A stretch of 64,000 nt of DNA from VYFG01 sp965213885 (GCA_965213885.1 OZ243919.1:1674001-1738000); one strand, 5' to 3'; positions 1 through 9,042 are shown, counted from the first letter of the stretch. Notes: a model not told the origin generated them from the letters alone. Numbers and translations are program-made.

Positions 1-411
1 CTGGTGGCCTTCGGTTTTCTCTGCATCGCCGCCGCCCAGGCACTGCTGCTGTATCTCCAGGACAGGCATCTCCACAGCCATCGGCCGGGCAACCTGCTGC
101 CCTCCCTGCCGCCCATACAGACCATGGAAAACAACCTGTTCTGGCTGACCATGATCGGCGTCATCCTGCTCACCATGAACCTGGTGGTCGGCATGATCTA
201 CCTGTATCACCAGCAGGGACGAACCCTGGCGTTCAACCACCATATCCTGCTGTCCTTCATCGCCTGGCTGGGATTCGCCGGCCTGCTCAGCGGGCACCGG
301 ATCTACGGGTGGCGCGGCACCGTAGCCGCCCGCTGGACGCTGGCGGCTTTCGGGATCCTGATCCTGGCATACTTCGGTACCCGGTTCGTCACGTCGGTGG
401 TCCTGTCCTGA
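1..411 (+). CDS. ypjD: YpjD/CcsA-like cytochrome c assembly family membrane protein, C-terminal part
   Basis: The reading frame is open at the left edge, so this is the 3' part of a gene starting outside the window. The roughly 136 visible residues hold several hydrophobic segments, a 'PPIQTMENNLFWL' stretch, and a 'FIAWLGFAGLLSGHRIYGWRG' type ending followed by a last transmembrane helix. This pattern is typical of the C-terminal half of YpjD/HemX-like proteins of the cytochrome c assembly (CcsA) superfamily. The cellular role of YpjD is not firmly established. The gene ends 165 bases before the convergent GntR gene. Family assignment rests on remembered similarity; the heme-handling part is not in view. 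Confidence 0.75.
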   Translation: MVAFGFLCIAAAQALLLYLQDRHLHSHRPGNLLPSLPPIQTMENNLFWLTMIGVILLTMNLVVGMIYLYHQQGRTLAFNHHILLSFIAWLGFAGLLSGHRIYGWRGTVAARWTLAAFGILILAYFGTRFVTSVVLS

Positions 412-575
412 AGCCTCCCCTCCGGAATGATCACGGTGCCCCTGAAAGAATCAGGATCACCGGCCCCCTGAACCTCATCTACGGGCGTCAAATCATGTGA
501 TGCCCGTTCCGGGTTCCGCAATGGCGTCCGCGCATGATATCAACGGGCAGTGATGCAGGCTTTACTGCTTGGGCC

Positions 576-1286
576 CTATTCCCCGTCACCAGCAGAGGCT
601 GCGTTCTCCTGAAGCGCCAGAGCAATGTTCGTGACTGCAGTCGTCAGGTGATTGCGCAAGGCAAAGGTGGTTCTTGGAGCATCGCGCTGCAGTAGCGCAT
701 CCACGAACTCACGATGTTCCTGCATGGTTTTTTCGAGACCGGTCTTGCGTTGTGAAGACATGAACCGGGCACGCCATAATCGGGCATTATAGGTTGCATG
801 TGTCTCGATCAACGGTTTGTTATGTCCGGCAGCGATGATCGCGCTATGAACCGCCATATCCCGCTGAAAGGAATCCAGCGGATCCTCCTTCCCATAACTG
901 TCCAGCAATTCTTGATTCATACGGGCAATATTCTCGAGTTCCATGTCGCTGGCATTGGCACAGGCCAGTTCACCCCCGAGCGCCTCCAATTGACCCTGCA
1001 CGCAAAGGTAGTCAGTGATTTCCTCAAGTGATGGATTCGCTACCCGGGGACGCCTGGAGGCGGAATATTCAACGAGTCCTTCCCGTTCCAGTAGGCGAAT
1101 TGCCTCACGCAGGGGGGTTCTGCTGATGCCCAGTGCAGCGGCGATCTCGCGCTCAGACAGCGGCATGCCGGGGTGAAATTTTTCCAGCAGTATCAACCCA
1201 CGCAGCAAATCGGCAATATCATCACTCAAATTGTTGCGTTTCTTCAGCGCAAGACTGCCAGATGTGATTTCTGCCAAGTCCATCAT
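576..1286 (-). CDS. GntR-family (FadR/FCD type) transcriptional regulator of the sugar-acid operon
   Basis: A 236-residue repressor-type protein. Residues about 15-80 form a winged helix-turn-helix with the typical 'SEREIAAALGISRTPLREAIRLLEREGLV' pattern (read in pieces, about 44-72). The rest is an all-helical FCD ligand domain in which the usual metal-binding residues are present: D143, H147, H191 and H213. It is the last gene of the minus-strand run that begins with tctC, only 9 bases after the aldolase-family gene, so it is likely co-transcribed with the genes it controls. The inducer is probably a pathway sugar acid or keto-acid (inference). A perfect inverted repeat over the predicted start point of the operon at 7882-7903 is the likely target. 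Confidence 0.9.
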   Translation of the reverse strand: MMDLAEITSGSLALKKRNNLSDDIADLLRGLILLEKFHPGMPLSEREIAAALGISRTPLREAIRLLEREGLVEYSASRRPRVANPSLEEITDYLCVQGQLEALGGELACANASDMELENIARMNQELLDSYGKEDPLDSFQRDMAVHSAIIAAGHNKPLIETHATYNARLWRARFMSSQRKTGLEKTMQEHREFVDALLQRDAPRTTFALRNHLTTAVTNIALALQENAASAGDGE

Positions 1287-1295
1287 AACAGCCCC

Positions 1296-2213
1296 CTATG
1301 ATTTACCCCATCTCAAAACGACAGGGTCAAGCGGTCGTATCAGTGCCAGCAGTTGCGAACGCGTTGCATCCGGCAACGGACGGACAGGATGCCGGCAATA
1401 TTCAGAATGAATGACTCCGCCCTCGACCATGGCGGCCTTGGCCGCGCGAAACCCGCACTGACGGTTTTCATGGTTGATTGCCGGCAACACCCTCGCATAC
1501 GCCGCAGCGGCCGCATCCCTGTCCCCCGAGGCATACGACGAGATCACCGGTCTGATCTGATCGGGAATCATCGCCGAAGTCATTGAGCCGGTTGCCCCGG
1601 CATCGAGGTCGACCAGCAGGGAGATACCCTCTTCCCCGTCAAACGGGCCGTCGATATGGCTTCCAGCCTCCGCAAGCAGTGCACGCAGCTTTTCGGCAGT
1701 CCCGGGACACTCGATCTTGAACAGTTTCAGCATATCGATTTCCCGTGCCATCCTGGCCAGCAGTTCCACCGGAAGGTCAACACCGGAAAGAGGTGCATCC
1801 TGCAACATGATCGGCACCCCGACCTCGCCCACGCGCGCGAACTGCTCAAAAGTCTGCTCGGGCGATCCCTTCAGCAGTGCACCATGATAAGGGGCCATCA
1901 TCATGACGATATCCGCACCCAGATCCCTGGCTTTACGGGCCCGTGAGATCACTATGTCAGTTGAAAAATGGCTGATCGTGACAATGACCGGCACCCGGCC
2001 GTCAATTTGCTCCAGACAATGGCACATCAGCAGATTGCGTTCATCGTCCGCAAGCAGAAACTGCTCGGAAAAATTGGCCAGTATGCAGATGCCGTCGACT
2101 CCCTGGTCCACCATGCAGTCGAGTACCCTGCTCATGCCGTCCAGGTCCAGGGCACCATCTTCCTGAAACACCGTCGGTGCAACTGGCCAGATTCCGCTGT
2201 ACCGTTTTCCCAT
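1296..2213 (-). CDS. 2-dehydro-3-deoxy-L-pentonate (L-KDA) dehydratase, DapA/NAL family
   Basis: A 305-residue class I aldolase-fold protein. Its sequence closely follows the Azospirillum-type L-2-keto-3-deoxyarabonate dehydratase as I remember it: 'CILANFSEQFLL', 'SHFST', 'PYHGA', 'DGEEGISLLVDLDAGATGSM' and a C-terminal 'LDPVVLRWGK'. The Schiff-base lysine is K166 in 'LFKIECP'. The expected reaction converts 2-keto-3-deoxy-L-pentonate into 2-oxoglutarate semialdehyde, which the adjacent aldehyde dehydrogenase would oxidise. It abuts that gene (stop and start are neighbours) in the same operon. An N-acetylneuraminate-lyase-like function is less likely because the motifs match the dehydratase branch. 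Confidence 0.85.
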   Translation of the reverse strand: MGKRYSGIWPVAPTVFQEDGALDLDGMSRVLDCMVDQGVDGICILANFSEQFLLADDERNLLMCHCLEQIDGRVPVIVTISHFSTDIVISRARKARDLGADIVMMMAPYHGALLKGSPEQTFEQFARVGEVGVPIMLQDAPLSGVDLPVELLARMAREIDMLKLFKIECPGTAEKLRALLAEAGSHIDGPFDGEEGISLLVDLDAGATGSMTSAMIPDQIRPVISSYASGDRDAAAAAYARVLPAINHENRQCGFRAAKAAMVEGGVIHSEYCRHPVRPLPDATRSQLLALIRPLDPVVLRWGKS

Positions 2214-3641
2214 CTATGCGGCCTGGTAACTGGTTTTCACCACGGTGTAGAACTCGCGGGCGTATGCCCCCTGCTCCCGGGGACCGTAGCTGGAACCCTT
2301 GCGCCCACCGAAAGGCACATGGTAATCCACCCCCGCAGTGGGTAAGTTCACCATCACCATTCCGGCCTTGGCATGACGCCGGAAATGGCTCGCATGTTGA
2401 AGCGATCGTGTACAGATTCCGGCCGACAATCCGAAATCCGAGTCGTTCGCGATTTGCAGTGCCTCATCATAGTCTCCAGCCCTGATAATGCTCGCACAAG
2501 GACCGAAAATCTCCTCGCGAGCCGAGCGCATCTGATTGTTGGCGCCAACGAACAGTGCGGGACTCTGGAAATACCCGGGACCTTCGACAACCTCTCCGCC
2601 CAGGACATCACAACCCTCTTCCCCGGCAAGTCTGACATAGGCCAGGTTCTGCTCCAGTTGGTCCTCATCAACCACCGGCCCGATCTGAGTGGCAGGGTCC
2701 AGTGCATCGCCAACCACCAGGCCGGCAGCCGCCTTCGAGAGCCTGTCCACGAATGCATCGTGAATACCGGAAGTCACCACCAGGCGTGATGAGGCGGTAC
2801 AGCGCTGTCCGGTAGAAAAAAAAGCCCCGTTCAGACAGGCATCCACCGCAACCTCCAAATCGGCATCGTCGAGCACCACCATGGGGTTCTTGCCGCCCAT
2901 TTCCAGCTGCACCCGCTTGCCGCCCGCAACGCACTGCTGTGCGACCCGACGACCCGTCGCAACCGAACCGGTGAAACTGACCGCGTCAATCCCATCGTGT
3001 TCTACCATTGCGGCGCCGATTTCCTGTCCGGATCCCATCAGCAGATTGAAGACTCCCGCAGGGCATCCTGCATCGTGCAGTATCCTCGCCATTTCCCAGC
3101 TGCATGCCGGTGCCAGTCCGGCCGGTTTCAGGATAACGCAATTGCCGAAAGCCAAGGCCGGTGCCACTTTCCAGGCAGGAATGGCAATCGGAAAGTTCCA
3201 GGGAGTGATCAAGCCCACCACGCCGAGCGCCTCGCGTTCAATCAGCACCTCTACCCCGGGCCGAACCGATGGCAACATCTCACCGGCGAGGCGCAAAGCC
3301 TCCCCGGCAAAATAGTTGAATATCTGGGCCGCACGGGTGACTTCCCCGATGCCTTCGGCAAGTGTCTTGCCCTCTTCCCGGGACAACAGCCGGCCCAGTT
3401 CCTCCCGCTGCCCCATGATGAGGTTACCTGCGGTATCCAGCACATCGTGGCGTTTCTGCGGGCTGGCCTGTGACCAGCCGGGAAAGGCCTCCGCCGCTGC
3501 ACTGACCGCGCTGCTCACTGCAGCTGCATCAGCTGTGGCGAATTCCCCGATCACGTCCCTGGTATTGGATGGATTGATATTCTTTCTGAAGCCGGCGCCA
3601 TCCATCCATTGTCCACCCAGAAAATTCCGATACTGATCCAT
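2214..3641 (-). CDS. 2-oxoglutarate-semialdehyde (2,5-dioxovalerate) dehydrogenase, ALDH superfamily
   Basis: A 475-residue NAD(P)-dependent aldehyde dehydrogenase of normal length. Catalytic cysteine C281 lies in 'TGQRCTASSR', the general base E247 in 'QLEMGGKNP', N149 in 'TPWNFP' and the cofactor lysine K172 in 'LKPAG'. The 'GQRCTASSR' form is typical of ketoglutarate-semialdehyde dehydrogenases. Product: 2-oxoglutarate for the TCA cycle. Placed directly between the keto-deoxy-acid dehydratase and the sugar-acid dehydratase genes, it completes a non-phosphorylative pentonate route. Translational coupling is likely, since it ends at the aldolase-family start. Substrate assignment is by family and context. 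Confidence 0.85.
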   Translation of the reverse strand: MDQYRNFLGGQWMDGAGFRKNINPSNTRDVIGEFATADAAAVSSAVSAAAEAFPGWSQASPQKRHDVLDTAGNLIMGQREELGRLLSREEGKTLAEGIGEVTRAAQIFNYFAGEALRLAGEMLPSVRPGVEVLIEREALGVVGLITPWNFPIAIPAWKVAPALAFGNCVILKPAGLAPACSWEMARILHDAGCPAGVFNLLMGSGQEIGAAMVEHDGIDAVSFTGSVATGRRVAQQCVAGGKRVQLEMGGKNPMVVLDDADLEVAVDACLNGAFFSTGQRCTASSRLVVTSGIHDAFVDRLSKAAAGLVVGDALDPATQIGPVVDEDQLEQNLAYVRLAGEEGCDVLGGEVVEGPGYFQSPALFVGANNQMRSAREEIFGPCASIIRAGDYDEALQIANDSDFGLSAGICTRSLQHASHFRRHAKAGMVMVNLPTAGVDYHVPFGGRKGSSYGPREQGAYAREFYTVVKTSYQAA

Positions 3642-3644
3642 TGG

Positions 3645-4820
3645 CTACTCCAGGATTTCAAACTGCTCAATGTGTTTGTCCGATATCCCGATACCAAGAC
3701 CGGGCATGTGATCGTCAAGCTGCAGGTAACCGGCCTCGGCCTCTGGATCACCCTCGAAAATATAATAGAAAAGTTCGTTGCCGACTTCGACATCGTACAC
3801 CGGAAAGTACTCGCTCATCGGGCAATTGGCATTGGCCATGGTCAGGTGGTAATTATGCGCCTGGCCGGCATGGGGAATGACCGGAACCTGATAGGCCTCG
3901 GCAAGGGCATTGATCTTTTGTGCAGCGGTGATGCCCCCCACCCGGTTGGTATCGTATTGAATGACACTGACCGCCTTCATATCCAGAAGCTGGCGGAATC
4001 CGAACAATGAAAACTCGTGCTCACCGCCGGAGATCGGCACCAATCCAAGACCGTTCAGTTCGGCGTAGCCATGTATGTCATCGGCAATGACAGGTTCTTC
4101 CAGCCAACGTGGCTCATAGGGCGCGAGCTTGGGCAGCATACGCCTGCTGTAGTCCAGGTTCCAGCCCATGTAGCATTCGAGCATCAGGTCGCGGTCGTAT
4201 CCGAGCACCTCGCGCAGGGCGGCAACACGCCTCAGGTTTTCCCTCATTCCGGACATGCCATCCAATGGGCCATAGCCGAAGCGGGTCTTGTATGCAGTGT
4301 ATCCGTTCTGCATGGCTTCCTCTGCCTCGCGCTGCATGGCTTCGATGCTGTCCGCGTACAGCTTGGAATAGTAGACCGGAATTTTTTCCTTGGTGCGACC
4401 GCCAAGCAGTTTGAAAACCGGCTTGCCGGTCAGCTTGCCCATCAGGTCCCAGATCGCGATGTCGATGGCGGATATCGCGGTCATGCCAATACCCTTTCGC
4501 CCCCAGGCCAGGGTATGACGGTACATCTTTTCCCAGAGATAGGCGTAGTCGAACGGATCGGCACCGATCACGAGCGGGGCGTAATATCGGTCAATGGCCA
4601 TCTTAACCAGTTCCGGCGCCAGCGCGGCATTGCCGATGCCCACACTGCCATCGTCGGCCTCGACCTCGCAGGTCAGCCAGCCATGAAAGCGGAATGACTG
4701 CATCGCATCGCCCTTCTCCCATAGGACATCAGATGCATTGGTACAGAACTTCGCCTGCGGAGGCACCGTGGGGCCATTCCATTTCCAAACCCGGGATTTC
4801 ACCGACAGGATCTTGGTCAT
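3645..4820 (-). CDS. Sugar-acid dehydratase, enolase superfamily (MR subgroup, L-rhamnonate/L-lyxonate dehydratase-like)
   Basis: A 391-residue enolase-superfamily enzyme. The start at 4820 is chosen because a GGGAG ribosome site precedes it and because a longer frame would run into tctA. Magnesium ligands are E215 ('LECYMGWN'), E241 or E242 ('LEEPV') and E267 ('GGEHEF'). The His-Asp catalytic dyad of the rhamnonate-dehydratase group is visible as H317 ('IPHAGQ') and D290 ('QYDTNRVGG'). The family removes water from an aldonate to give a 2-keto-3-deoxy acid. With the two downstream enzymes acting on a five-carbon keto-deoxy acid, an L-pentonate such as L-lyxonate is the best guess. L-rhamnonate or L-mannonate would not fit the downstream steps well. 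Confidence 0.8.
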   Translation of the reverse strand: MTKILSVKSRVWKWNGPTVPPQAKFCTNASDVLWEKGDAMQSFRFHGWLTCEVEADDGSVGIGNAALAPELVKMAIDRYYAPLVIGADPFDYAYLWEKMYRHTLAWGRKGIGMTAISAIDIAIWDLMGKLTGKPVFKLLGGRTKEKIPVYYSKLYADSIEAMQREAEEAMQNGYTAYKTRFGYGPLDGMSGMRENLRRVAALREVLGYDRDLMLECYMGWNLDYSRRMLPKLAPYEPRWLEEPVIADDIHGYAELNGLGLVPISGGEHEFSLFGFRQLLDMKAVSVIQYDTNRVGGITAAQKINALAEAYQVPVIPHAGQAHNYHLTMANANCPMSEYFPVYDVEVGNELFYYIFEGDPEAEAGYLQLDDHMPGLGIGISDKHIEQFEILE

Positions 4821-4837
4821 CTTATTCTCCCATGGAA

Positions 4838-6328
4838 TCAATTGTTGAGCGTTGAGCGCCGAGCGAAGAACCGGTTCCACAGTGGGGGGCCGAACAGGGC
4901 GAGTGCCGTCAGGACAAAGAAGAGCAATGCCAGGGGACGTGTAAACAGCAGCCACCACCGTTCGTCGAGCATCACCATCGACTGACCCAGGCGGGTCTCA
5001 AGCATCCCGCCAAGAATCAATCCAATCGCCATGGGAACAACCGAATATCCATGACGTCGCATGAAAAATCCCAGCACGCCGAAACCGATCGCGATCCAGA
5101 CATCCACCATTGACTGCTCGAGTGCGTAGGCACCGACCACCGAAAACGTAAATACCACCGGCCACAGGATCTGTGGTGGCACGAGAGTGACTTTCGCGAA
5201 AATCCTGGCGCCGTACAGTCCAACGAAAAAGAACAGGATGTTCACGAACAGCATGGACCAGAAGATCGCAAACGCGAATTCGGCCTGATCCGTAAACATG
5301 GTCGGTCCGGGGCGCAATCCGTGTACCATCAAACCGGCCAGAATCACCGCAGCGGTCGGACTGCCCGGAATGCCGAGCGCCAGCGTCGGCACCATCGCGC
5401 CGCCGGTGGCGGAATTGTTTGCCGCCTCAGACCCGGCGATACCCTCGATGGCGCCCTTGCCGAATTCCTCGGGTGTACTTGACCAGCGTTTGGCCTCGTT
5501 GTAGCCGATCATCGAGGCCACGGTCGCACCCTCCGCAGGCAGTATGCCGATGAATGTACCGATGCCGGATGAGCGCAGGATCGTTTTCCAGACCTTTCGA
5601 TAGTCATCCCGCGTCGGTAATTGGATTGCCTTCATGAGAATCAGCTTCGGGGTCAGGCTCAACTTCCCTGCCTGTATCAGTAATTCCGAAATACCGAACA
5701 CGCCGATCATGACAGGCACGAATCCGATTCCCTCGGTCAGTTCCGGTATCCCAAATGTGAATCGCTCGATCGAAGTGAGAAGGTCAATCCCCACGGTTGC
5801 CAGCAATACGCCGAAAGCTCCGGAGATCACATTCTTCAACGGAGATCCGTCACCGATGGTAGCCAGCATCGAGATACCGAACAGGGTCAGCGCGAAATAC
5901 TCGGGCGGTGCGAAGTTGTAGGCTGCACGCGCAAGTAACGGCGCCGCCGCCATGAGGCAGATTACGGAAAAGATACCCCCCAGTGTGGAAGCAACGGCCG
6001 CCATTCCAAGCGCCCTGCCAGCCTCACCCCGCTGCGCCAGGGGGTATCCGTCCAGACAGGTGGTGGCGCTGGCGGATGTGCCCGGTGTATTGATCAGGAT
6101 GGCGGTAATTGCTCCTGCAAATGTCGCGGCGCAATAGATGGTCGTCAGAACCGCGATTGCGTGGACCGGTTCCATTGTAATCGTAAATGGCAACAGCAAC
6201 GCGGCGCCAGTGGTCGCATTCAGCCCGGGCAATCCGCCGACCAGAATTCCACCCAGCGTCGCCGCCACGATCAGCATGATCAAGTCGGCATCAATGAGTA
6301 CCAGGAAGCCGGCTACAAAGGCATCCAT
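4838..6328 (-). CDS. tctA: Tripartite tricarboxylate transporter (TTT) large permease TctA
   Basis: A 496-residue polytopic membrane protein with the TctA signature near the N terminus ('GGLPGLNATTGAALLLPFT', about 31-49) and the repeated 'GIPGSPTAAVILAGL' motif about residue 300. It forms the translocation channel of a secondary transporter that works with the small permease TctB and a periplasmic binding protein. It starts 5 bases after tctB and ends 17 bases before the dehydratase. Substrates of TTT systems include di- and tricarboxylates and aromatic acids. Here a sugar acid is inferred from the operon. Confidence 0.9.
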   Translation of the reverse strand: MDAFVAGFLVLIDADLIMLIVAATLGGILVGGLPGLNATTGAALLLPFTITMEPVHAIAVLTTIYCAATFAGAITAILINTPGTSASATTCLDGYPLAQRGEAGRALGMAAVASTLGGIFSVICLMAAAPLLARAAYNFAPPEYFALTLFGISMLATIGDGSPLKNVISGAFGVLLATVGIDLLTSIERFTFGIPELTEGIGFVPVMIGVFGISELLIQAGKLSLTPKLILMKAIQLPTRDDYRKVWKTILRSSGIGTFIGILPAEGATVASMIGYNEAKRWSSTPEEFGKGAIEGIAGSEAANNSATGGAMVPTLALGIPGSPTAAVILAGLMVHGLRPGPTMFTDQAEFAFAIFWSMLFVNILFFFVGLYGARIFAKVTLVPPQILWPVVFTFSVVGAYALEQSMVDVWIAIGFGVLGFFMRRHGYSVVPMAIGLILGGMLETRLGQSMVMLDERWWLLFTRPLALLFFVLTALALFGPPLWNRFFARRSTLNN

Positions 6329-6333
6329 ATCCG

Positions 6334-6819
6334 TCAGCCATACCAGAGTGAAGTCAGCAAACCTCTCGGGAAACGGACCTCGAACACCCGATCAAACAGA
6401 AAGAACACCGCAACCGGAAACAGCAGTCCAATCATGAGTAACGGAACGGCGCGGCGCTCTCCCCAGAGCAGCGTGAGAGCCGCGGCAAACACCCCGAGGC
6501 CGAGAAACAGGTCAAGCTGTACCACAAGCACGAAACCCGCCATCAGGCCCATGGTCAGCCAGGTGGTCCGGTTCAGCCGGCCGGGAGCCTCCGACTTCCT
6601 GCTGAAAACCTCGGCAACGGTCAGAACCGAAATCAGGCCGATGACAAGTTGTGGAAAGTCGGAGGGCTGAATACCACGCTTCAGAATTGGTGGCACGCGT
6701 TCGAACTGGGTGGTCAACCAGAACGCCGCAAGGCAGACAACAATGATGAATGCCGGTATGAGGAATCTCTCGATGACCCTCCCTGTACCATTTTGAACCC
6801 GAGATGAGTGTGTCGGCAT
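6334..6819 (-). CDS. tctB: TTT transporter small permease TctB
   Basis: A 161-residue protein with four predicted transmembrane segments, starting after a short polar N terminus (about residues 17-35, 55-72, 88-118, 128-145). It has the weakly conserved look of TctB: 'PSDFPQLVIGLISVL' and a 'FRFPRGLL'-like end ('VRFPRGLLTSLWYG'). It lies between the binding-protein gene and tctA, the usual order. Identification rests mostly on size, topology and position, which are characteristic. Confidence 0.85.
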   Translation of the reverse strand: MPTHSSRVQNGTGRVIERFLIPAFIIVVCLAAFWLTTQFERVPPILKRGIQPSDFPQLVIGLISVLTVAEVFSRKSEAPGRLNRTTWLTMGLMAGFVLVVQLDLFLGLGVFAAALTLLWGERRAVPLLMIGLLFPVAVFFLFDRVFEVRFPRGLLTSLWYG

Positions 6820-6827
6820 GGTGAATG

Positions 6828-6853
6828 GTGGGCGTGGCCGAGGCCACGCCCAC
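6828..6853. terminator. Perfect hairpin between tctC and tctB
   Basis: Two 12-base arms (6828-6839 and 6842-6853) pair perfectly around a two-base centre. The hairpin follows the tctC stop on the minus strand and precedes the tctB start by a few bases. No T-run follows, so it is more likely an attenuator or 3' stabiliser that keeps binding-protein mRNA in excess than a full terminator. Confidence 0.6.
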
Positions 6854-6867
6854 TTCTCATTACATGA

Positions 6868-7842
6868 TCACTGGATAAATCCAAGCTCCTTGAGAGCGGC
6901 TTCCATGTCTACAACCATGGTTGACAGCTGATCGCCCCATTCCTGTGAACCGGCCACCGATGTGCTGTCGAGACCAACAGAGGTCAGGAAGCCCTGGTAG
7001 ACCGTGTGATTCATGGATTTCAGCAGCGATTCCTCGATTTTCGCGGCAATGTCGTCCGGGGTGTCCTTGTGAACCACGAAGCCGCGAACCGTGGAGAAAC
7101 TGACTTCGATGCCCAGTTCCTTGGCAGTCTTCACATCCGGCAGGCCGCCCATGCGCTCATTGGCAAGCACCACAATCGGACAAATATCACCAGCATCAAT
7201 CTGTGAGCCCGCTTCCGCCAGATTCAGGACAGCGGCATCCACTGCTCCTGCAACCAGTTGGGTGGCGAGTTCACCGCCACCGTCGAACGGAACAATTTTC
7301 GGAGTTTGGAGTCCGCCTTTCTTCGCAAACATGAATGCGGACACGTCATCGATGTTTCCGAGGTGCGTGGTGCCGTAGGTGATCGGGGCCTGTTTCTGGG
7401 CATCGACGAACGCTTCGGCGGAATCAAAATGTCCGCATCTGACCATCAGGATCTGTGGATCATCGGTTCCACGGGCAATTGGCCGGACATCGTCAAGCTT
7501 CATTTTCGTTTTTCCCTTGGCCAGTGTGGCGGCATGTCCAATGGTAAACGTCAGAATGCTGTGACCATCGGCGGGGACAGTAAGGTAATAGTCCATCGCG
7601 ACGGCGCCACCGCCGCCCTTCTTGTTGACGACGACCATGTCCGTTTTCAGTTCACGGCGAGCCCGCAGCATCATCATGCGTGTGGTTACATCGGTCCCTC
7701 CCCCGGCACCCGCATGAGTGACAACTTCGATGGTCTTGGATGGGTACTCCGCGGCGGTTGCACTTCCGAGCGGTAAGATGCCCGCCACGACAAAGGCACT
7801 CGTAAGCAGAGTGGTCGAAACCGCTAGCTTTATAGGTTTCAT
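6868..7842 (-). CDS. tctC: TTT transporter periplasmic substrate-binding protein TctC (BugT-like)
   Basis: A 324-residue secreted protein. The start at 7842 gives a normal Sec signal peptide (MKPIKLAVSTTLL to about ATAAEYP) and has a GAGG ribosome site; an upstream ATG at 7902 would place the operator and transcript start inside the gene. Typical Bug motifs are present: 'YPSKTIEVVTHAGAGGGTD' after cleavage and 'VVNKKGGGG'. It captures the anionic substrate in the periplasm for TctAB. It is the first gene of the operon, preceded by a strong promoter and an inverted repeat. Confidence 0.9.
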   Translation of the reverse strand: MKPIKLAVSTTLLTSAFVVAGILPLGSATAAEYPSKTIEVVTHAGAGGGTDVTTRMMMLRARRELKTDMVVVNKKGGGGAVAMDYYLTVPADGHSILTFTIGHAATLAKGKTKMKLDDVRPIARGTDDPQILMVRCGHFDSAEAFVDAQKQAPITYGTTHLGNIDDVSAFMFAKKGGLQTPKIVPFDGGGELATQLVAGAVDAAVLNLAEAGSQIDAGDICPIVVLANERMGGLPDVKTAKELGIEVSFSTVRGFVVHKDTPDDIAAKIEESLLKSMNHTVYQGFLTSVGLDSTSVAGSQEWGDQLSTMVVDMEAALKELGFIQ

Positions 7843-7881
7843 GAATTTTTCCTCTCTATGGTAATGAAAATTTTGCAAAAT

Positions 7882-7903
7882 AATGGTATTTTGGTATACC
7901 ATT
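7882..7903. promoter_or_regulatory. Candidate GntR operator upstream of tctC
   Basis: Perfect inverted repeat AATGGTAT-N6-ATACCATT with an internal perfect palindrome TGGTATACCA at 7892-7901. The TGGT...ACCA pattern is typical for FCD-type GntR regulators. It overlaps the predicted transcription start of the tctC operon, so binding would repress. The GntR gene at the end of the operon is the obvious candidate. Confidence 0.65.
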
Positions 7904-7907
7904 TCTC

Positions 7908-7936
7908 ATTACACCCGAATACGAGCAAGGTGTCAA
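7908..7936 (-). promoter_or_regulatory. Sigma-70-type promoter of the tctC operon
   Basis: On the minus strand a perfect -35 TTGACA (7931-7936) is separated by 17 bases from TGTAAT (7908-7913). The start point would fall near 7901, inside the inverted repeat. Confidence 0.7.
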
Positions 7937-8034
7937 GTCACCGGCAACAGTCACCGGCACCAAGCCAAAGATGAGTGACCATCAATCCCGTCGGACTGGT
8001 CTCTCCCACCTACCCTCCATACAGGTAAGCAAGA

Positions 8035-9042
8035 ATGACCAAGCCCTCCATCGCACTGGTACAAGGTGATGCAGCCGGAATCGGTCCAGAATTGATGGCC
8101 AAGCTGCTTGATATCCACGAAGTTGTCAATGCTGCGAACATCGTCATTTTCGGCGACAGACGCGTATTTGCACAGGGTTGCCGAGTTGCGGGCTTATGTC
8201 CGGAAGTAAGACCATGCTCCAGTCTGGATGAACTAGATTTCGGTGATGCAATACCGAATCTGCTGGAAATCGAGTGTACCGGTGCGGATTCGGTGGAACC
8301 GGCAACGGTTTCCGGCGTCAGCGGCGCGGCCGTACTGAAATTGTTTGGCATGGCACTCGATTCATGCAATGACGGGGACTTGGACGGTTTGTGTTTCATG
8401 CCGTTCAACAAGGCATCGCTCCATGCTGGTGGCATGGATGTCGAGGATGAGTCACGCTGGGCAAAACAGCATATCAATCACCCGGAGAGGGTCAGCGAGT
8501 TCAACGTGATTGATGGGATGTGGAATGCGAGAGTGACTTCGCACATTCCGCTAAGCGATGTTGCCGCAGCACTCAGCATTGACGGAATTGTCGCGTCAAT
8601 TGGACTTGCCGACACCACATTGCGGGAATCAGGTTTCAATTCTCCAAGAATTGCCGTCGCCGCTCTCAATCCGCATGCAGGGGACGAGGGAAATATCGGT
8701 CGAGAGGAAATAGAGATCATTTCCCCTGCCGTTCAACAGGCGCGCTCACAGGGGATCAACTGCGCCGGGCCGTTCCCCTCGGACACGTTGTACATCAAGG
8801 TCCGTGACGGTGAATATGACTGCGCGGTCAGCATGTACCACGACCAGGGTCAGATCGCAATCAAGTTGCTCGGCTTCCAGATGGGCGTTTCGGTCCATGG
8901 CGGTTTCCCGTTCCCGATCACAACACCTGCTCATGGTACGGCATTCGACATTGTCGGCAGGAACCAGGCCCTGGTGGAGCCATCCTGCCGCGCATTCCTG
9001 ATGGCTGTTCGGATGGCAAAATCAAGAATGGCTGTTGCGTGA
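8035..9042 (+). CDS. PdxA-family NAD-dependent dehydrogenase (PdxA2-like)
   Basis: A 335-residue member of the 4-hydroxythreonine-4-phosphate dehydrogenase family. Metal-binding histidines are visible at H170 ('TSHIPL'), H214 ('NPHAGDEG') and H269 ('YHDQGQ'), and the C-terminal 'TTPAHGTAFDIVG' motif is intact. True PdxA acts in pyridoxal phosphate synthesis. PdxA2 paralogues act on D-threonate or erythronate phosphates and sit in sugar-acid clusters. It diverges from the pentonate operon and may share its regulatory region, which favours a catabolic paralogue. No DUF1537 kinase, the usual PdxA2 partner, is in the window. Metabolic role uncertain, family secure. Confidence 0.85.
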   Translation: MTKPSIALVQGDAAGIGPELMAKLLDIHEVVNAANIVIFGDRRVFAQGCRVAGLCPEVRPCSSLDELDFGDAIPNLLEIECTGADSVEPATVSGVSGAAVLKLFGMALDSCNDGDLDGLCFMPFNKASLHAGGMDVEDESRWAKQHINHPERVSEFNVIDGMWNARVTSHIPLSDVAAALSIDGIVASIGLADTTLRESGFNSPRIAVAALNPHAGDEGNIGREEIEIISPAVQQARSQGINCAGPFPSDTLYIKVRDGEYDCAVSMYHDQGQIAIKLLGFQMGVSVHGGFPFPITTPAHGTAFDIVGRNQALVEPSCRAFLMAVRMAKSRMAVA

